DNA of 8,725 nucleotides from Planctomycetales bacterium (GCA_025362255.1 JANYGY010000110.1:1-8725); one strand, 5' to 3'; shown: positions 1-6,550, counted from the first letter of the stretch. Numbers and translations are program-made. The notes: a model not told the origin generated them from the sequence alone.

Positions 1-695
1 ACCCGTTCGTGCAACGGTGGATGGCAGGAAAATGGATTGGCGCCGATCAGGAAAATACAGTCGGCGTCATCGATGTCGGCGTAGCAGCCGGGCGGCTCAT
101 CCTTGCCAAAGACCTGCGTGTAGCCGACTGCAGCCGAGGCCATGCACAGGCGTGGATTGCCATCGACGTTGTTGGTGCCGATACCGGCTTTGAACAACTT
201 GTTTGCCGTGTAGCTCTCTTCAGTGAACAGCTGACCCGAGCCGTAAAACGCCACGCTGTCTTTGCCGTGGGCGGAAATCGCCTCGCTGAACTTGGCGGCG
301 ACCAACGCCATCGCCTCGTCCCAAGTTGCGTTGACGAGGACGCCGTCCTTGCGGATTTTCGGGGTCGTCAGTCGGCCTTCGACGTACGGCAGCGCACGCA
401 GCATCGAGCCCTTCACACAGATCACGCCACGGTTGTGCGCCTGATCATCGCCACGGATATCAGTGACGCGGCCATCACGCATGCCCACCATCACGCCACA
501 TCCGGTGCCGCAAAACCGGCAGACTGCCTTGGTCCACGATTCGGCATTTCCAGCGGGCAGCAGCGCTTCAAGCGCACCCCACGCGGCCAAACCCATCAGA
601 TTGGCTCCGCCAAGTCCGGCCAGCACAGCCAGAAAATCGCGGCGGCTCAGGCCCGGCTGCAGGGGGTTCGAAGAGTGGGTGCTAAAATCGATCAT
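1..695 (-). CDS. napA: Periplasmic nitrate reductase catalytic subunit, NapA-type (N-terminal part; gene runs off the left edge)
   Basis: About 231 codons of a molybdopterin oxidoreductase are present; the family is usually about 800 residues, so the C-terminal two thirds lie outside the window. Residues 17-24 (SRRDFLAV) are a twin-arginine motif, followed by a hydrophobic stretch and a possible cleavage after residue 51 (AGNA/ES), which implies export folded by Tat. A 4Fe-4S site follows: C59, C62 and C66 in CRFCGTGC, then C93 in GVICVKG. C184 in NPRLCMAS sits where NapA has its molybdenum-ligand cysteine, and 'FGKDEPPGCYADID' at 196-209 is also NapA-like. The family reduces nitrate to nitrite using bis-MGD and the cluster. 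ATG at 695 is chosen because it directly precedes the Tat motif. No Shine-Dalgarno is visible. GTG at 716 would add seven residues, and an in-frame stop lies at 729-731. An assimilatory Nas-type enzyme is the alternative, but the Tat signal favours the periplasm. Confidence 0.82.
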   Translation of the reverse strand, partial: MIDFSTHSSNPLQPGLSRRDFLAVLAGLGGANLMGLAAWGALEALLPAGNAESWTKAVCRFCGTGCGVMVGMRDGRVTDIRGDDQAHNRGVICVKGSMLRALPYVEGRLTTPKIRKDGVLVNATWDEAMALVAAKFSEAISAHGKDSVAFYGSGQLFTEESYTANKLFKAGIGTNNVDGNPRLCMASAAVGYTQVFGKDEPPGCYADIDDADCIFLIGANPFSCHPPLHER

Positions 696-804
696 TGGAG
701 GGTGGGGTGGTAGCACTTTGATTCTTTTTCAAAAGGTAATTTTCGGCGACATTTCGTGCACTTTCAGCGTTCATTCCCCTTTCATATTTGCTCGTTTGGT
801 TTAA

Positions 805-837
805 TCCGTGACCCCAGAGCCGACCCGATTCCGTGAC
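805..837. repeat. Short direct repeat TCCGTGAC in the napA/antitoxin intergenic region
   Basis: TCCGTGAC occurs at 805-812 and 830-837, 25 bases apart, in the 230-base divergent intergenic region that otherwise holds only the antitoxin promoter and operators. It may be a regulatory half-site pair or a scrap of a dispersed repeat. Two eight-base copies alone are weak evidence. Confidence 0.3.
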
Positions 838-857
838 TGGGAAACCTGCTTAATTTT

Positions 858-909
858 AGTCACATGCACATATGTATGTGACTATAATCGGTTGAATCAT
901 ATGTGCATG
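858..909 (+). promoter_or_regulatory. Promoter and nested palindromic operators of the toxin-antitoxin operon
   Basis: A perfect consensus -10 hexamer TATAAT lies at 883-888, with a weak -35 candidate TCACAT at 860-865 (17-base spacer). The start of transcription would be near 895, giving a leader of about 30 bases before the ATG at 926. A palindrome spans 858-883, with perfect 8-base arms AGTCACAT and ATGTGACT and 11 of 13 base pairs matching overall. In addition, CATGCACATATG at 863-874 is repeated exactly in inverted orientation at 898-909, so the two 12-base copies are centred on the -10 box. RHH antitoxins commonly bind such palindromes and repress their own operon; that this one does so is inference. 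CACATG also recurs at 916-921. Confidence 0.7.
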
Positions 910-925
910 CTTATACACATGTTCA

Positions 926-1174
926 ATGCCGATCGACAAACGAGTTCAAGTTTTGATGGAACCCGCTGAATTCAGCCAACTTGACGCGTTGGCGACCAGT
1001 CAGGGGGTATCGGTGGGTGAGCTGATCCGCCAAGCCGTTCGGGAACGGTATCTGACTCATACCGATCAACGGCAAACGGCGGCTAACCAGCTGTGTCGGC
1101 TGAACATGCCGCCGTTGGACCCCGAGCATCTTGAAGCGGCTTTGACGCTGGCGCGTACCGAGGGTCTCCGGTGA
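926..1174 (+). CDS. Ribbon-helix-helix (CopG/Arc-type) antitoxin-like DNA-binding protein
   Basis: This 82-residue protein has the ribbon-helix-helix layout: a short strand at residues 5-12 (KRVQVLME), a helix at about 14-26 (AEFSQLDALATSQ), the turn GVSVGE, and a second helix at about 30-43 (VGELIRQAVRERYL). The remaining roughly 40 residues end in a segment with alternating hydrophobics (LDPEHLEAALTLA), the usual place for a toxin-binding tail. Dimers of this fold insert a two-stranded ribbon into the DNA major groove. It is the first gene of a two-gene operon: its TGA overlaps the GTG start of the PIN gene by four bases, a typical antitoxin-first order. It probably binds the palindromes upstream and represses the pair. 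No Shine-Dalgarno precedes the ATG. The fold assignment is firm; the antitoxin role rests on its neighbour. Confidence 0.8.
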   Translation: MPIDKRVQVLMEPAEFSQLDALATSQGVSVGELIRQAVRERYLTHTDQRQTAANQLCRLNMPPLDPEHLEAALTLARTEGLR

Positions 1175-1644
1175 GGATCTACTGCGATACCACGGTGCTG
1201 CTTCTCGCCGCGAGTGCCGTGGGAAATACAGGGAAAGAAGGCGATCTCGCGACCTCAAGTGCCTGCCGGACGTTGGTCGAAGCCATTGGCCGGGGTGCGG
1301 TCACCGGCGAAATATCCACCGAAGTAATGCAGGAGCTGCTGCACACCGCGGCCTGGAAACAGGCCCGGCTTCTCGGCATCGAACTGGTTGGCCTGACGGC
1401 AAAATTATTTCCGTACCCATTGCCTGTTGCCGGCCAGACCGTGGTTGCCGCCGCTGAACTGCTGCGTCGTCATCCGCGTCTCGGCACCCGGGTCAGCATC
1501 CACGCCGCGATCATGATCGCAGCTGGCATCGGCGAAGTGATCTCAACGGATCCGGAATTCGGGCTGGTGTCGGGTTTGCGCCGGCTGTCGCCAGCCGACG
1601 CCGTGCGCGATTTGCGCCTCGTTCCGGCGAAAGCTGAGCGCTGA
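1171..1644 (+). CDS. PIN-domain (VapC-like) protein, probable toxin with altered active site
   Basis: At 157 residues this is a usual VapC/PIN length. The order fits the fold: an N-terminal strand with a first aspartate (YCDTTVLL, D6), an 'EVMQELLH' helix carrying E55, then 'RHPRLGTRVSIHAAIM', and a terminal 'STDPEFGLVSGLRRLSP'. PIN proteins are magnesium-dependent ribonucleases, and VapC toxins cut tRNA or rRNA. The related family I recall reads roughly 'ARDAxHAAxM' and 'STDxxFD' at the last two blocks. Here the aspartate three residues before H111 is V108 (codon GTC at 1492-1494, one base from GAC), and the residue after F130 is G131. D6, E55 and D127 remain. The GTG start overlaps the antitoxin stop, implying translational coupling. 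It could be an inactivated toxin, or one with shifted metal ligands. The stop is only 20 bases from the end of the convergent barrel gene. Confidence 0.78.
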   Translation: MRIYCDTTVLLLAASAVGNTGKEGDLATSSACRTLVEAIGRGAVTGEISTEVMQELLHTAAWKQARLLGIELVGLTAKLFPYPLPVAGQTVVAAAELLRRHPRLGTRVSIHAAIMIAAGIGEVISTDPEFGLVSGLRRLSPADAVRDLRLVPAKAER

Positions 1645-1664
1645 TGATTTTCTCTTCGGCAAGT

Positions 1665-3017
1665 CTACCACTGAACCGCTGAACCGATCTTGAGGCTCCA
1701 GCCCGTGCTGAGATCAAGCATGGTCGCTGGGCCGACCAGGAGGGGCCTGACCAACGGTTGGGCAACATCCCAACTGCAGGCAGCCCCTACGCTGAGGCTT
1801 GGCTCGATGGCGTAGTCAATGCCCAGGCCCGCGCCCATGGTCAGCACTGCACCATGTTGACGGAGCGGAGGCAATTCCGGCGAGCCGTCCTCACCGACGA
1901 TGCCTTCGACGCGCCACCCGATACCGCCCTCCACATCGGGGCCGATGCCAAAGTTGCCCGCAGTCAGCCGAGGGGCCCAACCCGGGCCGATGGACACTTG
2001 GCGATAACGAACGGAATCATGGGCGTAGATCTGACCGGGCACGGAACCGGCGCGGGTGTCGCAGCGAAATTCGATCGGATATGCGAGGTACGCCAGGCGC
2101 AGGCGTTGGATCAGACCGGGCGCGGTCAAGGTCGCGCCAAGCTCCAGCGCTACCTGCCAAGAGCCTGGCCCAGCATGACGTGCTGTCGCACTCGCCAGGC
2201 CTACCGATCCTTGCACGTCTTCACCGTTGGCGCTGGCTCCGGCCGAGGTCGTTAAGATTCCGATTTGGAGGCCACTCGCCAGCCACAGACCGCGTTCGTG
2301 CTCGGCGATGTCAGCCGCCACCGGGCCAACCGGTGCGCCGGCGCGAATCCGCCATTCAGGCCCAAGCCAGCACCACGCTCCAGGCACGACGGCCAGCAGA
2401 TGTATTCCGCCCAGACCCTGAATTTCGCCGTGACCGCTTACCAGGCCTTGCAGCATCCCGCGAATTCGCAGCGATGACCAACGGACATCCCGGTGCAGTG
2501 CGATTCCCGCCACTGGTTGCACATCGATACCGGTCGGGGCATAGGTCAGCGTGTCGTAGGTGTAGCCGACGGCTTCGTGCCACCACCGCTGGATTCCAGC
2601 GCCGCCGAGCTCGCCGGCCAAGCGCGTGCCGGCAACCACCACCACGGCGCTTTCTGTCGTTTCATGCAACGCATAACCCAGGGTCGCGGTCAGCTCATCG
2701 CTGCGTAACCCCAACCTTTTTGAGGTCAGCATGCTCGCATCGAGGGCCAATCGCCAACGCTTGAATCCACTTCCGGTCCGCAATGAAGCAGTCCGCCCAT
2801 CGTCTCGATTATCGATCTGCTGCGGACCCCAGGCGTCATTGGCCAGCTCGATCCATGCGGTTGGCGTTGAGGTTAAATCAAGTGCCGGTGGCAGGCCTGG
2901 GACTGCATCCGAGGCGGAGGCAAGAACACCTGAAGCAACGCTGCCCGCCCAAACGCACGCCGTTTGAAAACCAGCCTGAACCAGCCGCGCAATCTTGGCT
3001 GGCTCGAATGCGATCAT
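1665..3017 (-). CDS. LpxR/DUF2219-like outer-membrane beta-barrel protein, possible lipid A 3'-O-deacylase
   Basis: A 450-residue exported protein. The N-terminus has a hydrophobic segment (about residues 11-33) ending near ASA/SDA, fitting a signal peptide. The rest alternates short beta-strand-like stretches and ends in SAVQW; a terminal aromatic residue is the usual outer-membrane barrel signal. By recall it follows LpxR of Salmonella: 'ELANDAWG' (N60, D61) matches its N9-D10; 'DDGRTASL' (T76) matches T34; 'SDELTATLGYAL' matches the next strand; and the G-x-Q-x3-H region at 141-151 (Q143, H147) matches the H122 region. The glutamate expected six residues after the histidine (E128 in LpxR) is not there. 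LpxR removes the 3'-acyloxyacyl group of lipid A. ATG at 3017 is chosen because it overlaps the aminotransferase TGA as ATGA and directly precedes the signal peptide; the frame stays open upstream to 3143 without a sensible N-terminus. An uncharacterised barrel of another family remains possible. Confidence 0.5.
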   Translation of the reverse strand: MIAFEPAKIARLVQAGFQTACVWAGSVASGVLASASDAVPGLPPALDLTSTPTAWIELANDAWGPQQIDNRDDGRTASLRTGSGFKRWRLALDASMLTSKRLGLRSDELTATLGYALHETTESAVVVVAGTRLAGELGGAGIQRWWHEAVGYTYDTLTYAPTGIDVQPVAGIALHRDVRWSSLRIRGMLQGLVSGHGEIQGLGGIHLLAVVPGAWCWLGPEWRIRAGAPVGPVAADIAEHERGLWLASGLQIGILTTSAGASANGEDVQGSVGLASATARHAGPGSWQVALELGATLTAPGLIQRLRLAYLAYPIEFRCDTRAGSVPGQIYAHDSVRYRQVSIGPGWAPRLTAGNFGIGPDVEGGIGWRVEGIVGEDGSPELPPLRQHGAVLTMGAGLGIDYAIEPSLSVGAACSWDVAQPLVRPLLVGPATMLDLSTGWSLKIGSAVQW

Positions 3018-4162
3018 GCTGGCCAGATGGCGAGCGCCGCCTGACATTCGTCCAGCGTTGGCACCAAGGCGAGGCGGAACCAGCCGTCCCCACCGGCACC
3101 GAAAAAACCGCCCGGGCTGATGACGATGCCGGCGTCCAGACAACGTGCTGCATAGGCATCCGCATCGGCTTCACCCGGAACGCGGGCCCAGATGTAGAGT
3201 CCGGCCTGGCTGGGGAGGGTCTGCACGCCTCGGTCGTTCAACCCTGTGACCAGAACTCGGTATTTTTCCGCAAAGATCACCCGCCGCTCGGCGACGTGCG
3301 CGTCATCGGCCCACGCCGTCGCGCCGGCGAGCTCGATGAAGCTTGGCGACCCGACTCCGAAATGCGCCCGCCAGCCGCGATACGCCGCGATCAGCCGGGC
3401 ATCTCCAGCGATGAATCCTGAGCGATACCCCGTCATGCCGCTGCGTTTTGAACACGACTGGAATGCCAGCATGCCGCGCAGGTCAGGGCCGGCGACTTCA
3501 AGTGCCGAGGGCGGGGGGGCAGTGTCGCCAAACCATAGGTCCTGATAGCACTCATCGCTCGCCAACAAGATTCCATGCGCCCGGCACACCGCGAGCTGCG
3601 CCGCGAGGTAGTTCCGATCGACACAGGCACCAGTCGGGTTGTGCGGATAATTCAACCACGCAATGGCGGTGCGCGCCAACACCTCGGCCGGCAGCCGCTC
3701 CAGTTGCAGACGATAATTCTGACGTCCGTCAAGCACCACCGGATAGGCTTCACCGCCGGCGAACAACGCTCCTGATTCGTACACCGGATAACCCGGTGTC
3801 CCAAAGATCACCGTGTTTTTTGCGGACTGGGGATCGAGGAAAGCAGGTGCGAGATGAAAGATAGCTTCTTTGCTGCCGGCAGAGGGCAGCACCTGGGTCG
3901 CCGGATCCGCAACCACACTGAACCGACGTTTCAGATAACCGGCAACCGCGGTGCGCAGCGCCGGCGTCCCACCAACCGAAGGATATTGGCTGATCGTTGG
4001 CACTGCCGCCTTCAGCGCCGCGGTGATAAATGGTGGCGTCGGCTCGACCGGATCGCCGGTACCGAAATCGAAAATACGCCGGCCGCTTGCCGCCAAGGCT
4101 GCTTTGCGCGCCTGCAATTCCGCCATCGGATAGGGTTTCAGCAATCGCAGAGCAGGATTCAT
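3014..4162 (-). CDS. PLP-dependent class I/II aminotransferase, DapC-like (N-succinyldiaminopimelate aminotransferase)
   Basis: A complete 382-residue fold-type I aminotransferase. The internal-aldimine lysine is K239 in SCSKRSGMTGYRSGF, with R247 behind it to hold the cofactor phosphate. N175 in YPHNPTG, D203 and Y206 in ASDECYQ line the cofactor pocket, and R363 (WFRLAL) is placed to bind the substrate carboxylate. The opening 'MNPALRLLKPYPMAELQ', 'YPSVGGTPALR', 'LPSAGSKEAIF' and 'SKRSGMTGYRSGFIAGD' closely resemble proteobacterial DapC, which makes N-succinyl-LL-diaminopimelate for lysine and peptidoglycan. ATG at 4162 is preferred because MNP is the family start; the frame is open to 4336 but that extension does not resemble the family. 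No Shine-Dalgarno is seen. Its TGA overlaps the start of the barrel gene, so the two should be co-translated. Exact substrate is uncertain, as planctomycetes often use DapL instead. Confidence 0.75.
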   Translation of the reverse strand: MNPALRLLKPYPMAELQARKAALAASGRRIFDFGTGDPVEPTPPFITAALKAAVPTISQYPSVGGTPALRTAVAGYLKRRFSVVADPATQVLPSAGSKEAIFHLAPAFLDPQSAKNTVIFGTPGYPVYESGALFAGGEAYPVVLDGRQNYRLQLERLPAEVLARTAIAWLNYPHNPTGACVDRNYLAAQLAVCRAHGILLASDECYQDLWFGDTAPPPSALEVAGPDLRGMLAFQSCSKRSGMTGYRSGFIAGDARLIAAYRGWRAHFGVGSPSFIELAGATAWADDAHVAERRVIFAEKYRVLVTGLNDRGVQTLPSQAGLYIWARVPGEADADAYAARCLDAGIVISPGGFFGAGGDGWFRLALVPTLDECQAALAIWPA

Positions 4163-4372
4163 AAGGATGAGCGATGGTTGGCGTCTGAAGCCGGCGAGCA
4201 AGGTTGCGCATGCGTGACCAAGGGCTGAACCACCGGAAAAACGCACCAGGGGCGGCAGTCGGCAATGGCCTCCGCGCCCGAAATCAGCATCAGCAGGGGC
4301 CAGCCCAAAGATGAAAACGACCCGCCACGAGGGCAAGGCTTCGCGCCTCCGTCATGCGGGAGGGTGCCTCAC

Positions 4373-4419
4373 GAAACCGTCACCGGGGGGCGTCTTTCCG
4401 CGCCCCTGGTGACGGTTTC
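4373..4419 (-). terminator. Strong stem-loop immediately downstream of clpX
   Basis: GAAACCGTCACC at 4373-4384 pairs perfectly with GGTGACGGTTTC at 4408-4419. The stem continues with GGGGCG (4387-4392) against CGCCCC (4401-4406) after a small bulge, leaving an eight-base loop. The hairpin starts five bases after the clpX stop codon. There is no T-run on either strand after the stem, so it is not a textbook intrinsic terminator. It may act with Rho or protect the mRNA 3' end. The rest of 4163-4372, upstream of the aminotransferase, shows no gene and no convincing promoter. Confidence 0.6.
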
Positions 4420-4423
4420 AGGA

Positions 4424-5710
4424 TCAAGCGCTGACTTTGGTTTCGCCCGATTTTTGCGTGCTTTCGAGGCCCGCTTTGCCGTTCACGACGTCGGCGGTGA
4501 CCACGAATTCTTTTTGGAATTTCACCCGCTGCGGCAAATCGAACATCAGATCGAGCATGACTTCTTCCAGGATCGCGCGTAGGGCGCGCGCACCGGTTTT
4601 GCGCTCAGAAGCCTTCTGCGCCACCACTTTCAACGCTTCGTCGGTGAAGACGAGCTTGCCGCCCTCCATTTCGAACAACGTCTGGTATTGCTTGACCAAA
4701 GCGTTCTTTGGCTGGGTCAGGATGTTGACCAGGGCTTCTTCCGACAACGGACTCAATGCCACCGTCACCGGCAGTCGGCCAATGAATTCGGGAATCATGC
4801 CGAATTCGACCAGATCTTCAGGGCGCACTGCTTCGAGCAGCCGGCCGATGTCGTCGACTTGTTCGCCCGCGTCGGCGCTGCCGAGGTTGAAGCCGACCAG
4901 TTTGTCGCCCATACGTTTGGCGACGATGTCGGACAAACCAGAAAATGCGCCGCCACAGATGAACAGGATATTTTCCGTGTTGACCTGGATGTACTTCTGT
5001 TCGGGATGCTTGCGTCCGCCGCCAGGGGGGACGTTGGCAACGGTGCCTTCAATGAGCTTGAGCAGCGCCTGCTGCACACCTTCACCTGAGACGTCACGGG
5101 TGATCGATACGTTGCCGCTGGAGCGCGCGATCTTGTCGATTTCGTCGACGTAAATAATCCCGTTCTGCGCCCGTTCGACATCGAAATCGGCATTCTGCAG
5201 CAACCGCAGAATGAGATTTTCGACGTCTTCACCGACGTAACCGGCCTCAGTCAAGGTGGTCGCATCACCGATCGCGAACGGCACGTTGAGCAACTTGGCG
5301 AGGCAGCGGGCGATCGCGGTCTTGCCGCAACCGGTTGGCCCCAACATCAGGATGTTGGACTTCTCGAGTTCGATGCCGGTGGTGCCGGCGCTCTGATTAT
5401 GCCGCAGACGCTTGTAATGGTTGTAGACCGCGACCGAAATCGTGCGCTTCGCCTGCTCCTGGCCGATGATGTACTGATCAAGGTGGGCCTTGATGTCGGT
5501 CGGCGTATGGTTGCCCAAACGAGGTGGCGGCTTGGTGCCGGCCTTCGCCGGTTTTCCTTCCTGCTGCTTGAGCAACGTGCCGCAGACGTCGACGCATTCA
5601 TTGCAGATATTGACGCCCGGAGGTCCAGCGATCAGGCGCTCGACCTGGCTGGCCAACCGGCCGCAGAAACTGCAGTTGTCTTCTTCATCGGTGCGCTTGG
5701 TCTTGGCCAT
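4424..5710 (-). CDS. clpX: ATP-dependent Clp protease, ATP-binding unfoldase subunit ClpX
   Basis: A full-length 428-residue ClpX. The N-terminal zinc-binding domain has C13, C16, C36 and C39 (CSFC ... CNEC). The AAA+ domain follows: Walker A GPTGCGKT at 124-131, pore loop 1 GYVG at 157-160, Walker B IIYVDEID at 185-192, the substrate-sensing RKH loop at 233-235, and the sensor-2 arginine in GARALR at 373-378. ClpX hexamers recognise tagged or adaptor-delivered proteins, unfold them with ATP and thread them into ClpP. The ClpP-docking tripeptide, usually IGF, reads VGF at 272-274, a conservative change. The start is supported by AAGGA five bases upstream. It lies 57 bases downstream of clpP on the same strand, the common clpP-clpX operon order. 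The identification is certain. Confidence 0.98.
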   Translation of the reverse strand: MAKTKRTDEEDNCSFCGRLASQVERLIAGPPGVNICNECVDVCGTLLKQQEGKPAKAGTKPPPRLGNHTPTDIKAHLDQYIIGQEQAKRTISVAVYNHYKRLRHNQSAGTTGIELEKSNILMLGPTGCGKTAIARCLAKLLNVPFAIGDATTLTEAGYVGEDVENLILRLLQNADFDVERAQNGIIYVDEIDKIARSSGNVSITRDVSGEGVQQALLKLIEGTVANVPPGGGRKHPEQKYIQVNTENILFICGGAFSGLSDIVAKRMGDKLVGFNLGSADAGEQVDDIGRLLEAVRPEDLVEFGMIPEFIGRLPVTVALSPLSEEALVNILTQPKNALVKQYQTLFEMEGGKLVFTDEALKVVAQKASERKTGARALRAILEEVMLDLMFDLPQRVKFQKEFVVTADVVNGKAGLESTQKSGETKVSA

Positions 5711-5715
5711 GGAAA

Positions 5716-5720
5716 TCCTT
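5716..5720 (-). promoter_or_regulatory. Shine-Dalgarno site of clpX
   Basis: AAGGA on the minus strand, five bases before the ATG at 5710. The context AAGGATTTCCATG is almost the same as that of clpP (AAGGATCCCCATG). These are the only two clear Shine-Dalgarno sites I see in the window. Confidence 0.7.
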
Positions 5721-5767
5721 GAGTCGCAACAGAAATAAAAGCAGCGGCAACAGCGACGTGGATGAAA

Positions 5768-6355
5768 TCAGGTCGCAGCCGGCTTGGTGACGACCTTGTC
5801 GATGATCCCATACGCCGCCGCTTCATCGGCGGACATGTAGTAATCGCGCTCGGTGTCTTTGTTGATGGTCTCGATCGCCTTGCCGGTGTTGGTCGAAAAG
5901 ATGCGATTGAGTTCTTTCTTCAAGCGCAGCAATTCTTTGGCTTGGATCTCGATATCGGAAGCCTGCCCTTGGGCGCCGCCCATCGGCTGATGGATCATGA
6001 TGCGGCTGTGGGGCAGCGCGAAGCGCTTGCCTTTGGTGCCGGCGGCGAGCAGAAACGCACCCATGCTCGCGGCTTGGCCGACGCAGACGGTGGCGACATC
6101 GCAGGTCAGGTACTGCATAGTGTCGTAGATCGCAAACCCGGCAGACACCGAGCCACCTGGGGAATTGATGTAGAGCGTGATGTCAGCGTCACGTTTCTGG
6201 CTCTGCAGGAACAGCATCTGGGCGACGATCACGTTCGATACGAAATCGTCGATCACTTCACCAAGGAAGATGATCCGGTCTTTGAGCAGTCGGCTGTAGA
6301 TGTCGTAGCTGCGTTCGCCGCGGGCATCTTTTTCGATCACGTACGGAATAGGCAT
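5768..6355 (-). CDS. clpP: ATP-dependent Clp protease proteolytic subunit ClpP
   Basis: A 195-residue serine peptidase that forms the tetradecameric chamber fed by ClpX. The catalytic triad is complete: S97 in GQAASMGA, H122 in IHQPMGG and D171 in TERDYYMS. 'YINSPGGSV' at 62-70 gives the oxyanion-hole glycines. The start at 6355 gives the N-terminus MPIPYVIEKDARGERSYDIYSRLL, beginning in the axial-loop region with little or no propeptide. It is supported by AAGGA five bases upstream. The frame is open back to 6553, but the extra 66 residues look like read-through of the divergent promoter region and do not resemble the family. It is the first gene of the operon with clpX. The trigger factor gene that often precedes clpP is absent here, replaced by a divergent gene. 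Confidence 0.98.
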   Translation of the reverse strand: MPIPYVIEKDARGERSYDIYSRLLKDRIIFLGEVIDDFVSNVIVAQMLFLQSQKRDADITLYINSPGGSVSAGFAIYDTMQYLTCDVATVCVGQAASMGAFLLAAGTKGKRFALPHSRIMIHQPMGGAQGQASDIEIQAKELLRLKKELNRIFSTNTGKAIETINKDTERDYYMSADEAAAYGIIDKVVTKPAAT

Positions 6356-6360
6356 GGGGA

Positions 6361-6365
6361 TCCTT
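6361..6365 (-). promoter_or_regulatory. Shine-Dalgarno site of clpP that fixes its start
   Basis: AAGGA on the minus strand, five bases before the ATG at 6355. It decides in favour of this start over the longer open frame reaching 6553. Confidence 0.75.
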
Positions 6366-6378
6366 CGCTTGGTCCAAG

Positions 6379-6406
6379 ATGATAAGCCGGCGCGCGTGCA
6401 TGCAAA
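6379..6406 (-). promoter_or_regulatory. Candidate promoter of the clpP-clpX operon
   Basis: On the minus strand TATCAT (6384 down to 6379) resembles a -10 box and TTTGCA (6406 down to 6401) a weak -35 box, with a 16-base spacer. Transcription would begin near 6372, leaving a leader of about 17 bases that holds the AAGGA site. The match is partial and was found by eye. No CIRCE-like or other heat-shock operator is apparent. Confidence 0.35.
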
Positions 6407-6517
6407 TGCGTCACCAAGCGCAGTCCTCGCCTGATGAATCCGCAGGTTCGTTGACCCGACGCACGCCGAACGATGCGGCGCCACGTCGGTCACACGCCCC
6501 GAAGGTGCAGGGGGCCG

Positions 6518-6550
6518 TTGACCCTCGTTCGTTGCACAACGCCTTAGAAT
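6518..6550 (+). promoter_or_regulatory. Candidate promoter of the HEAT-repeat gene, possibly giving a leaderless mRNA
   Basis: TAGAAT at 6545-6550 fits a -10 box and lies six bases before the ATG at 6557, so transcription could start at or next to the start codon. No Shine-Dalgarno is present. TTGACC at 6518-6523 would be a -35 box, but its spacer of 21 bases is too long for a standard promoter. CGTTGCACAACG at 6530-6541, palindromic apart from its two central bases, lies between them and could be a protein-binding site. Confidence 0.3.

Noticed and set aside
9..713. 234-codon plus-strand open frame at the left edge
   Set aside because: Antisense to the NapA-type gene, whose Tat motif, iron-sulfur cysteines and molybdenum-ligand cysteine are clear on the minus strand.
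718..732. FNR-like site TTGATTCTTTTTCAA upstream of napA
   Set aside because: The half-sites are one base too far apart for TTGAT-N4-ATCAA, and it lies only 23-37 bases before the start codon. Suggestive but not supported.
923..1258. 111-codon minus-strand open frame across the antitoxin
   Set aside because: Antisense shadow; the plus-strand RHH fold, operon overlap and promoter are convincing.
1799..2764. Long plus-strand open frame (321 codons) opposite the barrel gene
   Set aside because: Arg/Pro/Ser-rich shadow translation typical of a GC-rich antisense frame. The minus-strand protein has a signal peptide, family motifs and a coupled start.
3018..3143. 42-residue N-terminal extension of the barrel protein
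   Set aside because: It overlaps the aminotransferase C-terminus, is Arg-rich and would bury the signal peptide; the ATGA overlap at 3017 is the natural start.
4163..4336. 58-residue N-terminal extension of the aminotransferase
   Set aside because: DapC-like proteins begin at the MNP motif (4162); the extra residues show no family resemblance.
5762..6382. 206-codon plus-strand open frame opposite clpP
   Set aside because: Entirely antisense to a certain clpP; no family resemblance.
6449..6524. Direct repeat CGTTGACCC at 6449-6457 and 6516-6524
   Set aside because: Only nine bases, two copies, and no clear relation to either promoter; could be chance in GC-rich DNA.
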